From Prosthecobacter debontii (lineage in GTDB: Bacteria; Verrucomicrobiota; Verrucomicrobiia; Verrucomicrobiales; Verrucomicrobiaceae): 64,000 nucleotides of DNA. The first letter of the stretch is position 1, and each line of letters begins with the position of its first letter. This document shows, piece after piece, positions 6,622-15,450 of the stretch. The stretch is from the NCBI GenBank assembly GCA_945860295.1, contig CAMAQH010000009.1, positions 62,001 through 126,000 on the forward strand, written 5' to 3'. Position numbers and translations under genes: made by a program. The notes beneath the pieces were generated by a model that was given only the letters and a program-made list of their open reading frames with translations, was not told the origin of the DNA and ran no database searches.

Positions 6622-9159
6622 ATGAAGACTCATCTCGCTCTCCGTCTCAGTGGCTTGCTTGTCCTAGCTCTCTCAGGCTGCAAGCCTGAATCCAACAACG
6701 TAGTAGCCGATGAGGCACGACGGCAGCTCGAAGCCACTTACGCGCAGCAGGCCGCCGACATGCAAAACCGCAGCGAGGATCTGCAAAAGCAGCTCGCGGA
6801 ACTCGAGCGCAGCATCAAGAACAAAGAGAACGCGAAACTCAAAGCCAAGCTCGACGTGATCTCTGCTGAAAATCAAAAACTCATGGCTGATGCCGATGCG
6901 GCTCGCCGCAAGAGCGAGCAATTGCGTGAGCAACTAGCCACCACGCCCTTGATGCCAGTGTCTATCGCTACACCGTATGTGCCACCCATGGCGCAGCCTC
7001 CAGTTTCTCAGCCCTGGAACGATCCGAGTGCCGACTATTCGATGTTCTATGACTCGCTCAACCCCTATGGTCGCTGGCTTAATATCGATGGTTATGGTTA
7101 TGCCTTTCGTCCGAGTTTGTCCGAGCGCTCGTCATGGCGTCCGTATGTCGATGGACGCTGGGTTTCCACCAATCAGGGTTGGGCTTGGGATTCACGCGAA
7201 CCGTTCGGCTGGGCCTGTTACCACTATGGTCGCTGGGTCCGTCTATCGCGACAGGGCTGGGTTTGGATTCCAGGCCGTGAATGGGCACCCGCATGGGTTT
7301 CATGGCGTTCTGGTGGCGACAATGTGGGTTGGGCACCTCTGCCGCCAACCGCTGGTTATGGGAATGTCGGCAGCGACTGTGACGCCCGCTTCGGGCTTGC
7401 ACCCACCAGCTACACTTTCATTCAGGCATCTCATTTTGGTCGTTCCAGCTATGTGAATATTTCCCTGTCGATCGGCAGCGCGACCCAGTTTTTTAATCAG
7501 ACAATTAATGTCACCAACATCGTCCAAGTGCGGCAACAGAATACCAACATCTTTATGAATCGTGGTGGTCCCGCATTAGACTGGATCGAGCGTCGCAGCG
7601 GCTCACGCATCGAGCGTGCGCCAGTGCAGGTCGTGCGCACGCTGGAGCGTCCCGTGGAGTTCCGCGCTGGGCGCACGGGAGCGCCATCCTTCATCGCCGC
7701 ACCGCTGCCTTCAGGCCGTGCAGATCGCACTCGTGAGTTACCAAAGAATGCCGAGCGCGTCAGCAGCCCTACGATGGTCGATGTCTGGAAGGATGTGCCC
7801 TCCGCACAGCGAAATGGCTTCCGCGAAGCCATCACCCGCCAGGCTCGTGAGCCGCAGCCGAAACCCGTCATCGCCGTTTCAGCGCCTGAAGTAGTGCCTG
7901 TCGTGCCACCGCAGCCTAAAGTGCGCCCAGGCATCCTGGCTCCCAATATGCCGAGCGTGCCTGATCGCATCGCCGATCGTGATCGCGGAAACAATCAGCC
8001 ACCCGTGATGCCCAAGCTCGAAATCACCCAAGACGCAGCCAACCAAGCCAACCTCGCTCGTCGCGACGCCGAGCGGCGAATGCAGGAGGCTGAAGAAGCG
8101 CGTCAAAAGCAAGTCGCCGAGCAACAAGCCAGCATGGCCGCTCAACAGAAAGAAATTGCACAAAAGCAGGCAGAGGCAGCCGCCATGCGTGCGCAGTTGG
8201 TCGAGCAAGAAAAGAAAGACTTAGCCATGCGTGAAAAGCAGGCCGCCGACATGAGCGAAAAAGAAGCTGCTGCGCTCAAGGAAAAACAAGCCGCCGAAAT
8301 GGCTGCACAGCAGAAAGAACTCGCCCGTAAAGAAGCCGAAGCCGGCGCCATGCGTGAACAGCTCGCTGAGCAGGAAAAGAAAGCCATCGTCATGCGTGAA
8401 GAGCAGGCTGCGCTCATGAAGCAGCGAGAGGCCGAGGCAGAGAAAGCCAAAGCAGCCGCTGACATGGCAGAGCAGCAGCAAGAAGCCGCCCGCAAGCAAG
8501 CCGAAGCCGCCGCCATGGCACAGCGTCAAGAAGCCATGGCAGCTCAGGCTGAAGCCGCCAAACAGCGTGAAATGCAGGTCGAGCAGCAGCAGGCTGAAGC
8601 CCGCAAACAGGCCGAGCTGGAGGCCGCCAAAGCCCGCGAAGCCGCCATGGCTCAGGAGCAGGGAGCCAAAGAAGAGCTCACCCGCCGTCAGCAGGAACTT
8701 ATGCAGCGCCAGCAAGATGCTGCCGCCATGAAAGCTCAGCAAGAAGCCGTTGAACAACGCGCCGCACAGATGGAGCGCCAGCAACAAGAGACTGCCGCGA
8801 AAGCTCAGCGTGACGCCGCCATGCAAGCCCAACAAGAAGCCACCGAGCGCCAACGCGAAGCCGCAATGCAAGCCCAGCGTGACGCTGCCATGCGCGCTCA
8901 ACAAGAAGCCGCCGAGCGCCAACGCGAAGCTGCGATGCAGGCCCAGCGTGAAGCCGCCATGCGCGCCCAACAGGAAGCTGCCGAGCGCCAACGCGAGGCT
9001 GCGATGCAAGCTCAGCGTGAAGCCGCAGAACGCGCTCAACAAGAGGCCGCACGCCGTGCCCAAGAAGAAGCCGCACGCGCCCAGCAGGAAGCCGCCCAAC
9101 GCGCTGCTGCCGAAGAAGCTGCACGCCGCGCCGCTCAGCCGCCACCGCCAGGACAATAG
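6622..9159 (+). CDS. lipoprotein with DUF6600 domain and long coiled coil
   Basis: This 845-residue lipoprotein has a lipobox ending at C20 (LALSGCKPES). Residues ~30-100 form a first coiled coil. Residues ~135-245 are rich in Trp, Tyr and Gly (NPYGRWLNIDGYGYAF, GWVWIPGREWAPAW), typical of DUF6600. Residues ~460-845 are a very long Ala/Gln/Glu/Arg coiled coil, including about three and a half 23-residue tandem repeats near the end (8803-9078) and a short Pro-rich tail. The composition recalls TolA-like envelope spanners, but there is no membrane anchor other than the lipid, so a rod projecting into the periplasm is inferred. The function is unknown. Confidence 0.75.
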   Translation: MKTHLALRLSGLLVLALSGCKPESNNVVADEARRQLEATYAQQAADMQNRSEDLQKQLAELERSIKNKENAKLKAKLDVISAENQKLMADADAARRKSEQLREQLATTPLMPVSIATPYVPPMAQPPVSQPWNDPSADYSMFYDSLNPYGRWLNIDGYGYAFRPSLSERSSWRPYVDGRWVSTNQGWAWDSREPFGWACYHYGRWVRLSRQGWVWIPGREWAPAWVSWRSGGDNVGWAPLPPTAGYGNVGSDCDARFGLAPTSYTFIQASHFGRSSYVNISLSIGSATQFFNQTINVTNIVQVRQQNTNIFMNRGGPALDWIERRSGSRIERAPVQVVRTLERPVEFRAGRTGAPSFIAAPLPSGRADRTRELPKNAERVSSPTMVDVWKDVPSAQRNGFREAITRQAREPQPKPVIAVSAPEVVPVVPPQPKVRPGILAPNMPSVPDRIADRDRGNNQPPVMPKLEITQDAANQANLARRDAERRMQEAEEARQKQVAEQQASMAAQQKEIAQKQAEAAAMRAQLVEQEKKDLAMREKQAADMSEKEAAALKEKQAAEMAAQQKELARKEAEAGAMREQLAEQEKKAIVMREEQAALMKQREAEAEKAKAAADMAEQQQEAARKQAEAAAMAQRQEAMAAQAEAAKQREMQVEQQQAEARKQAELEAAKAREAAMAQEQGAKEELTRRQQELMQRQQDAAAMKAQQEAVEQRAAQMERQQQETAAKAQRDAAMQAQQEATERQREAAMQAQRDAAMRAQQEAAERQREAAMQAQREAAMRAQQEAAERQREAAMQAQREAAERAQQEAARRAQEEAARAQQEAAQRAAAEEAARRAAQPPPPGQ
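8803..9078 (+). repeat. 69-bp in-frame tandem repeat, about 3.5-4 units
   Basis: Units start at 8803, 8872 and 8941, with a diverged fourth at 9010. Each encodes 23 residues of the pattern AQRDAAMRAQQEAAERQREA plus AMQ. The units differ mainly at synonymous positions and D/E or Q/R swaps. The unit is a multiple of three, so unit gain or loss would lengthen or shorten the coiled coil without a frameshift. Confidence 0.9.
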
Positions 9160-9234
9160 CCATCCAAGGAAGCACTGGAAATTGTCGTTCCTCGATGTTG
9201 CCGTATCATCAAGGCAACCGAGAATGCATTTACC

Positions 9235-9690
9235 ATGCGCTCCATCCTTCTCTTAGCCGTCGCAGCTTTGGCTGCTTGCTCTTCCAGTGAATCGGAAAGT
9301 GAAACCCGTCTCACGGGCCGCAATGTCCTCGACGCTTCAACTCTCAAGTCGGCTCAGTCTGGTCAGGTGAGTTTCACGGATCATGTGAAGCCCATCCTCG
9401 AAGCCAAATGTGCCATTTGTCATAACAAAAGCGGGCTGCCTGGGCGTCTAAGTTTCGCTAGCAGAGAGGAGGCGGTGAAGACTGGAACTCTGGGAGCATT
9501 CATCGTCCCTGGGCAGCCTGATAAGAGTCGCTTCCTGACTCACCTGAGTGGTGCCCATGCCTCCGTGAAAGCCATGCCGCCAGTGGGTGAGACGCTGACA
9601 CCTGAAGAGATGGCTCTCCTGCGCCGCTGGATCAGTCAAGGTGCTGCCTGGCCCTCTGGCAAGGCTGGAAAGCTCATCACAGAACGCTGA
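9235..9690 (+). CDS. cytochrome-c-like (PSCyt1 type) lipoprotein
   Basis: This 151-residue protein has a lipobox at C15 (ALAACSSS) and a heme-attachment motif CAICH at residues 59-63. It is preceded by VSFTDHVKPILEAKC, the hallmark of PSCyt1 (PF07635) domains. The C-terminal part (MPPVGETLTPEEMALLRRWI) is the standard end of this domain, normally the N-terminal module of DUF1549 giants, but it stands alone here. It would be an outer-membrane or periplasmic electron carrier. The next gene begins 13 nt after the stop. Confidence 0.85.
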   Translation: MRSILLLAVAALAACSSSESESETRLTGRNVLDASTLKSAQSGQVSFTDHVKPILEAKCAICHNKSGLPGRLSFASREEAVKTGTLGAFIVPGQPDKSRFLTHLSGAHASVKAMPPVGETLTPEEMALLRRWISQGAAWPSGKAGKLITER

Positions 9691-9703
9691 TCTCCTCTTC
9701 TTC

Positions 9704-11284
9704 GTGTCTCTGCGTTTCCGTGTCTTCGCTACTTTAGTCTGTGCTCTAGGCCATGCAGCCTGCACGCCTGAAAAGCCACGCGCGGATTTGATCTTCATTC
9801 AGAGCGCCGAGCCTGAAACCATCGACCCTGCGCTCGCATCGGATCAAGTGTCGATGCGTATTTCAAGCTCGCTGTTTGAAGGCCTCTGTCGCGTGACCGC
9901 TGAAGGCAAGCCAGAGCCAGGCATGGCCCTGCGTTGGGACATTTCGGAGGACAAAAAGACCTACACCTTTCATCTCCGTTCAGGCTCCACTTGGTCGGAT
10001 GGCAAACCTGTGACAGCTCAGGATTTCGTGGACTCATGGCGGCGTGTTTTGACGCCCAGCACAGGCGCTGATTATGCGAATCTCATGTTCATCATCCGTG
10101 GCGCGCGCGCATTTTTCGAGGAGCCGGAAAAGGACTTCGCTAAAGTCGGTGTGCAGGCGCTGGACGAGCGCACGCTACGTGTCCAGTTAGAAAACCCGAC
10201 GCCTTACTTCATCGACCTTTGTTCATTCGTCACGCTCGCGCCTGTCTCACTCAGCGCCATTCGCCAGCATGACACAGCTTGGATCAAGCCACAGAACATC
10301 GTCACCAATGGGGCCTACATTTTGGAAGACTGGCGGCTCGATGATCACATCCGACTCAAGAAGAACCCGCGTTACTGGGACGCGACAAATGTGAAGATGC
10401 GCACGGTGGAAGTGAAGCCGGTGCAGGATGCGAACACCGCGCTCAGTTACTTCCACACCGGCCAGTGTGATCTCATGATGGACAAGGGCATGGTGCCACC
10501 ATCGCTCACGCAAAAGCTCAAGCAGGAGCCGTGGTTTCACACCGGACCGTTTCTCGGCACTTGGTTCATTCGCATCAATGTCACACGTCCACCTTTCAAC
10601 GACCCGCGTGTGCGCCAAGCCTTTGCGTTAGTGGTGGATAAGACACGCATCGTCGAAAAAATCACGCAACTCGACGAGCCTGTGGCCAGTAGCATCACAC
10701 CTCCGGGAGCGGGTCAGAATTACCAGCCACCATCGGGCTTGAACTATGATGTGCAGCGTGCGCGAGAACTGCTCACGCAGGCGGGATTTCCAGGCGGCAA
10801 AGGCTTTCCACGAATCGAATATCTCTACATCCCGTTGCCCATTGAGCGCAGCATTGCCATCGAGCTGCAATCCATGTGGCAGGAGGCTTTGGGAGTGACG
10901 GTGAATCTCACCAAGCAGGAGCAGAAAGTGTGGCTCAAATCCATGCGCGAGCTGGATTATCATCTCTGCCGCTCAAGCTGGGTCGGCGACTACAATGACC
11001 CGAGCACCTTCATGGATCTCTTCACCAAAGGGAACGGCCAGAACCGCACCGGCTACGCCAGCGCTGCTTATGATAACTTTATCTCTACCGCCGCGCGTGA
11101 GCCGGACACGCAGCGCAGAAACTCACTTTTCCAGCAAGCCGAGAGCCTACTCATCAGCACTGACACCGCTGTGATTCCCGTTTATTTTTATGTAGGCGTA
11201 CAGTTCTACCACAGCGACCGACTTAGCGGTGTTCAGGGCAATCTGATTGATGATCATCCCTTCCGCTGCATGAGCTGGAAGTGA
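9704..11284 (+). CDS. peptide ABC transporter substrate-binding protein (OppA family)
   Basis: This is a member of the family-5 extracellular solute-binding proteins (PF00496), which deliver oligopeptides to an ABC importer. Signatures are SAEPETIDPALASD at the mature N-terminus, FHLRSGSTWSDGKPVTAQDF, and VRQAFALVVDKTRIVE in the middle. The frame is open from 9641, overlapping the cytochrome gene. A GTG at 9704 gives a proper signal sequence (VSLRFRVFATLVCALGHAAC) with a plausible lipidated Cys, so I chose it (526 residues). No permease or ATPase genes are adjacent, so this is an orphan binding protein. Confidence 0.85.
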   Translation: MSLRFRVFATLVCALGHAACTPEKPRADLIFIQSAEPETIDPALASDQVSMRISSSLFEGLCRVTAEGKPEPGMALRWDISEDKKTYTFHLRSGSTWSDGKPVTAQDFVDSWRRVLTPSTGADYANLMFIIRGARAFFEEPEKDFAKVGVQALDERTLRVQLENPTPYFIDLCSFVTLAPVSLSAIRQHDTAWIKPQNIVTNGAYILEDWRLDDHIRLKKNPRYWDATNVKMRTVEVKPVQDANTALSYFHTGQCDLMMDKGMVPPSLTQKLKQEPWFHTGPFLGTWFIRINVTRPPFNDPRVRQAFALVVDKTRIVEKITQLDEPVASSITPPGAGQNYQPPSGLNYDVQRARELLTQAGFPGGKGFPRIEYLYIPLPIERSIAIELQSMWQEALGVTVNLTKQEQKVWLKSMRELDYHLCRSSWVGDYNDPSTFMDLFTKGNGQNRTGYASAAYDNFISTAAREPDTQRRNSLFQQAESLLISTDTAVIPVYFYVGVQFYHSDRLSGVQGNLIDDHPFRCMSWK

Positions 11285-11333
11285 AGCATGAGGCGGCTTT
11301 GACAATTCGCCATCCACCGCCAATCTGCCGCAG

Positions 11334-12446
11334 ATGTCTGACGCCCCACTTCTCCGCACGCCCTTGTATGAAAGCCATGTCGCCCTCGGTGGCAAAGTCA
11401 TCCCTTTCGCGGGCTGGGAGATGCCGGTGCAGTACACGGGCATCGTGCAGGAGCATCAGGCGGTGCGAAAAGCGGCCGGCGTTTTCGACATCTCGCACAT
11501 GGGCCAGTTCATCGTCAGCGGTGGTGATGCGCTATCTTTTCTGAATCGCGCGCTGACCAACGACGTCTCGGAGCTGGAGATCGGTCAGGGCCAGTACTCG
11601 CTTCTGCTGAATGAGGCGGGTGGCGTGATCGACGACCTCATTCTCTATCGCACCAGCGCCAAGGAATTCTTCCTCGTCGTCAATGCCAGCAAGATTGCCG
11701 AGGACTGGACGCAGCTTCAAAGCCTGATGACTGACGCCGACGATGTACACATGGCAAATCTCAGCGATGCCAACGCCGGGCTCGCCATACAGGGACCGAA
11801 AAGCCGCGCCGTGTTTGATCGCGTGTTCGGAGGTGCTGCCCCCTTTCCACCGCACAACAGCATCTTCATCGCCTCCAGTGATGAAGGCTTCATGTGGCTC
11901 TGCGGCACCGGCTACACCGGCGAGGAAGGCTTCGAGTTCTTCATGCCCGCCGCCACTGCCACGACATGGTTCGACAAGTTCGTCGGCGCTGTTCGTGAAG
12001 AAGGCGGCCAGCCATGTGGTCTCGGCGCGCGCGACACGCTGCGTTTGGAAATGGGCTACCCGCTCAATGGCAACGACCTCTTCCCAGACAAAACACCGCT
12101 TCAGGCCGGACTCGGATTCTTCGTCGCCATGAACAAAGGCGACTTCATCGGCAAAGCCGCGCTCACCGCGCAAAAATCCGCCGGTCTACCCAGCAAGCTC
12201 GCCGCCTTCAAAATGCTCAGCACTGCTCCACCACCGCGCCCGCATTATCCCATCGCCTTCAACGGCGAAATCGTCAGCGAAGTCGCCAGCGGCACCCAAT
12301 CCCCCAGCCTCAGCAACGGCATAGGCATGGCCTACCTACCTATCGAAGCCACCAAATTCGGGACTCAAATCGAGATCGAGATCCGTGGCCGCCGATTCCC
12401 CGCCGAGGTCGTGAAGAAGCCGTTTTATCGGAGAATTGAGCCATGA
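11334..12446 (+). CDS. gcvT: aminomethyltransferase (glycine cleavage T protein)
   Basis: GcvT transfers the methylene carbon from the aminomethyl-lipoyl H protein to tetrahydrofolate, releasing ammonia. The 370-residue length is standard. Motifs include [12 protein letters not shown]-like ([14 protein letters not shown]), [27 protein letters not shown] and [18 protein letters not shown]. The C-terminal barrel ends with [11 protein letters not shown]. gcvH and gcvP are not in the window. The stop overlaps the start of a small acidic protein gene by four bases (ATGA). Confidence 0.95.
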   Translation: MSDAPLLRTPLYESHVALGGKVIPFAGWEMPVQYTGIVQEHQAVRKAAGVFDISHMGQFIVSGGDALSFLNRALTNDVSELEIGQGQYSLLLNEAGGVIDDLILYRTSAKEFFLVVNASKIAEDWTQLQSLMTDADDVHMANLSDANAGLAIQGPKSRAVFDRVFGGAAPFPPHNSIFIASSDEGFMWLCGTGYTGEEGFEFFMPAATATTWFDKFVGAVREEGGQPCGLGARDTLRLEMGYPLNGNDLFPDKTPLQAGLGFFVAMNKGDFIGKAALTAQKSAGLPSKLAAFKMLSTAPPPRPHYPIAFNGEIVSEVASGTQSPSLSNGIGMAYLPIEATKFGTQIEIEIRGRRFPAEVVKKPFYRRIEP

Positions 12447-12691
12447 ATTCGCTAGCGCAGGCACTTGCGATTGCCACCACTTACATTGCTTCGCGGCCAG
12501 CACGCGATGACGATGAAGAAGATAACGACGTAGCAGTTCTTGAAGAGATCGCTGCTCTTCTGCAGAGTGCTAGCGTTGACGAAGTTAGTGCTTTGGATTT
12601 GGCTGCATCTCGTCTTTCGAAAGAGCAACAGGACGAGAATTTGAAAGCACAATATGCCAACCTACTCGATCATCTTGGTCTGCGAAACTAA
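12443..12691 (+). CDS. small acidic protein coupled to gcvT, unknown function
   Basis: This 82-residue protein has no recognisable domain. It has an acidic centre (RDDDEEDNDVAVLEE) and predicted helices on both sides, and no signal peptide or cysteine. Its ATG overlaps the gcvT stop by 4 bases, which suggests translational coupling. The codon use (more A/T at third positions, e.g. gat, gaa, gtt) looks different from gcvT. It could be a regulator or partner, or a recently acquired gene. Confidence 0.6.
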   Translation: MNSLAQALAIATTYIASRPARDDDEEDNDVAVLEEIAALLQSASVDEVSALDLAASRLSKEQQDENLKAQYANLLDHLGLRN

Positions 12692-12771
12692 ACTCAAGGA
12701 TGTTAGTTTGCTCCCGACTTCAGACTGACAATTCCCTATCTATCGCATACTTTTTCAGACTTCGTCATTTC

Positions 12772-14442
12772 ATGTCAGATCCTCTCTACGTCATCGGTCA
12801 TCGCAATCCAGATACGGACGCTATATGTGCGGCCATTGGGTATGCGGCATTTCTTCGGCAGGTGCGCAGTGATGAAGTCATCGCGGCGTGTTGTGGGGAG
12901 ATCAATGCGCGGACGAGCTGGGTGCTGAAGCTGGCGGGGCTGGAGCCGCCGAAGCTGCTGCTGGATGTGCGACCCACTGCGGGAATTGTATGTCGTAAAG
13001 AAGTGCTGACAGCGACGCCGAATGAGACATTTTTGTCAGTGTATCGGAAGATGATGGAGCACAACTTCCGCTCGATCCCAGTGGTGAATGCGGAGCACCG
13101 GCTACTGGGGATGCCAACGATCCAGGAGATGGCGCAGCTTTTCCTGCCAAGTGATGCGACGCACAGCGCAGCCAACCGCGAAGTGCGCACGAGTGTCCAT
13201 AACATGGTCGCGGCATTGGGCGGCAAACTGATCGGCGACACGAGCCAGGTCGATACGGTGGGGGATCTGGTGCTCGTGGTCGCGGCATCGAGTGTCGAGA
13301 CCTCTCGGGATCGTGCGCAGCAATTTCCTCCGCGTGAGGTCGTTCTGGTCACTGGGGACCGGCCAGAGATTCATGCCATGGCGATGGAGCTGGGCGTGCG
13401 CTGCCTTGTGGTCACCGGTGGCTTCATACCGTGCGACAGTCTTTTAAAGCAGGCCATGGAGAAAGGTGTGAGCGTGATCTCCGCGCCGCAGGACACGGCT
13501 AGCGCTTCGCAGCTCATCCGCTTTTCGCGCCCGATTGCAGAGGCGCTGATTCACGATTTCCAGAGCTTCACCACGCGGACGCCACTGCGGGAAATCATCC
13601 ATGTGGTGCAAAACTCCCATCAACCTTTATTCCCAGTAATTGATGAAGAGACGGGCAGATTAGAAGGTGTGTTTTCCAAGTCGGATCTCGTCCAGGTGCC
13701 GCGCACGAGGCTCGTTCTGGTGGATCACAATGAGTTTAGCCAAGCCGTGGCCGGAGCAGATGAAGCGGAGATCGTTGAGGTGATCGACCACCATCGTTTG
13801 AGTGGTAACTTGCGAACGAAAGAGCCAGTGCGTTTCATCAATGAACCCGTCGGCAGCACGAGTACCATTGTAGGTATCATGTATCGGATGCGCGGCCTGA
13901 CGCCGGACAAAGCAACTGCCATCTGCCTATGCGCGGGTTTGATTTCCGACACACTGAATCTCACCAGCCCGACCTCGACGAACACGGATCAGGATATCCT
14001 CGAATGGCTGGCCAAGGTGGCAGACATCGACGCCGCGCAGTTTGTGAAGGACTTCTTTGCCGCCGGATCACTCCTGCGTGAGGCCACACCGGCCCGTGCC
14101 ATTGAAGGTGACCGCAAGGTCTTCGAGGAAAACGGCTGGCGTATCAGCATCAGTCAGATCGAGGAAATGGGGCTGGAAGAGTTCTGGAAAAAGCAGGCCG
14201 ATCTTCATGCGGCACTCACGGGGCTAGTCACCGCTCACAGCCTACACTTCGCCTGCCTCATGGTCACAGACATCACCTCTCACTATAGCGTGCTTTTGAT
14301 CGCCGGAGACAAGCGCGTGGCCGCCGCCATCGACTACCACGAGCGCAGCCCGCAGGTCTATGAGATGCCCGGCGTGGTCAGCCGAAAGAAGCAGCTCTTC
14401 CCGTATCTGAGCAATCTCGTCAGCAAGCTTACGCCGCCGTGA
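12772..14442 (+). CDS. ppaC: CBS/DRTGG-containing manganese-dependent inorganic pyrophosphatase
   Basis: This is a family II (DHH) pyrophosphatase that hydrolyses PPi to phosphate. The ATG at 12772 begins MSDPLYVIGHRNPDTDAICA, carrying the metal motif HRNPDTD. Further motifs are VDHNEFSQA, the DHH triad in VIDHHRLSG, GLISDTLNL and the substrate-binding SRKKQ near the C-terminus. Between the first and second parts of the DHH domain sits a regulatory insert: CBS (about 65-125), DRTGG (about 145-255) and CBS (about 265-320). In known CBS-PPases this insert binds adenine nucleotides (AMP inhibits; ApnA activates where DRTGG is present). The length of 556 fits that class. The frame is open upstream to 12700, but the family start is at 12772. 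Confidence 0.93.
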   Translation: MSDPLYVIGHRNPDTDAICAAIGYAAFLRQVRSDEVIAACCGEINARTSWVLKLAGLEPPKLLLDVRPTAGIVCRKEVLTATPNETFLSVYRKMMEHNFRSIPVVNAEHRLLGMPTIQEMAQLFLPSDATHSAANREVRTSVHNMVAALGGKLIGDTSQVDTVGDLVLVVAASSVETSRDRAQQFPPREVVLVTGDRPEIHAMAMELGVRCLVVTGGFIPCDSLLKQAMEKGVSVISAPQDTASASQLIRFSRPIAEALIHDFQSFTTRTPLREIIHVVQNSHQPLFPVIDEETGRLEGVFSKSDLVQVPRTRLVLVDHNEFSQAVAGADEAEIVEVIDHHRLSGNLRTKEPVRFINEPVGSTSTIVGIMYRMRGLTPDKATAICLCAGLISDTLNLTSPTSTNTDQDILEWLAKVADIDAAQFVKDFFAAGSLLREATPARAIEGDRKVFEENGWRISISQIEEMGLEEFWKKQADLHAALTGLVTAHSLHFACLMVTDITSHYSVLLIAGDKRVAAAIDYHERSPQVYEMPGVVSRKKQLFPYLSNLVSKLTPP

Positions 14443-14529
14443 TGAGCGCCCCCTCCATCACGATTCATCCCATGAATCAGCAGGGATTTAGCATCAAATC
14501 GACACCTGATTGTAGATCATGGCCAGAGT

Positions 14530-14588
14530 TACAGGATTAACAAAATTCACAGGATACTCATGATTTCATCAGATCTGTGAATCCTGTA
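14530..14588. repeat. imperfect inverted repeat of the ACAGGATT type
   Basis: The left arm TACAGGATT-AACAAA-ATTCACAG (14530-14552) is mirrored by CTGTGAATCCTGTA (14575-14588). The left arm contains both halves of the right arm separated by six bases. It lies in the 199-bp gap between the pyrophosphatase and the convergent alkylation repair gene. From general knowledge, CAGGATT...AATCCTG elements are dispersed in many bacterial genomes. Only this copy is visible here. Confidence 0.6.
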
Positions 14589-14641
14589 GCAATCAGCCCC
14601 TTAGTCTTTTGATGCGTAAGCCGCGATAAATCAGGGGCACT

Positions 14642-15346
14642 TCATTTTCGTATGTAGAACTTCCGCTCTGCCTCCGACAGTTTCTCGATGGCATAGCGCA
14701 GCATGGTCCGTGGCATCTGCGCCGTGTGTTTGCCGAGAAAAGCGTGCAGCACAGCTACATCACGCTTACCCACTTCACGCAGCATCCATCCACAGGCTTT
14801 ATGCATCAGGTCATGCGGATGCGTGAGGAAGCTTTCACAAAGGCGAATCGTGTCGCCGAACTCGCCAGCGCGAATGAATACCTGAGTCGCCAGCACGGCG
14901 ATGCGCTGTTCCCACAGGCTTTGTGATAAAGCGAGTTTCTTTAAAATGGCGCGGTCACGAGTGAGCAGCCATTTGCCCAAAATATAGGGCGCGCTCGTGT
15001 CCACCAGATCCCAGTTGTTGATCCATTTCGTGTTCGCCAAATAAAGATCGACGATATGAGCTTGGGTCTTCTCGTCTTGCTTCGACTTCTCGAATCGTCT
15101 GACTAAAATCAGCAGCGCTAGTAGCCGCTCCTCATGCCATTTTGAGCGCAGCAGTGTCAGCAGATTAGCTTCCGTTAAATCATCCGTTTTCTGCACCAGA
15201 GCGCGGATCTGTGGCAGGCTCAGTCCGAGGAAATTATCCCCCTCACCGTACTGGCCCGGACCCGTTTTGAAGTATCTTTGAGACACTGCCGCGCGCTCGG
15301 GATTAGCCAGGGCGCGGAGTTGTTGACGGTGATGAGTGAGGGGCAT
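14642..15346 (-). CDS. AlkD-like DNA alkylation repair protein
   Basis: This 234-residue protein belongs to the DNA alkylation repair HEAT-like family (PF08713), which excises or handles bulky alkyl-base lesions without base flipping. Family features are RYFKTGPGQYGEGDNFLG near the N-terminus, KWHEERLLALLILV, and WINNWDLVDTSAPYILGKW, which holds the conserved Trp and Asp of the binding cleft. The ATG at 15344-15346 (MPLTHHRQQL) matches the family start. The frame is open 29 codons further upstream, but that part lacks similarity. It is transcribed away from the sensor kinase gene across a 104-bp gap. Confidence 0.88.
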   Translation of the reverse strand: MPLTHHRQQLRALANPERAAVSQRYFKTGPGQYGEGDNFLGLSLPQIRALVQKTDDLTEANLLTLLRSKWHEERLLALLILVRRFEKSKQDEKTQAHIVDLYLANTKWINNWDLVDTSAPYILGKWLLTRDRAILKKLALSQSLWEQRIAVLATQVFIRAGEFGDTIRLCESFLTHPHDLMHKACGWMLREVGKRDVAVLHAFLGKHTAQMPRTMLRYAIEKLSEAERKFYIRK

Positions 15347-15450
15347 GGTCGGGGTGAAAATAGAAGATGGAAAACGAAAGCGACGGTTTAAATCATTTCG
15401 TAATGTGGGCGCTGAAATTTTTGTGGCTGGCACCCCCTATTTGCGATTAG

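Noticed and set aside
8221-9156. 311-codon minus-strand frame rich in Leu/Gly/Phe that looks membrane-like
   Set aside because: It mirrors the Ala/Gln/Glu repeat region of the lipoprotein gene; the periodic hydrophobic pattern is a by-product of the repeats.
15428-15444. sigma-54-like TGGCAC...TTGC before the hybrid kinase gene
   Set aside because: The GG-GC spacing is 12, not 10, and it is only seven bases from the start codon, leaving no room for a leader.
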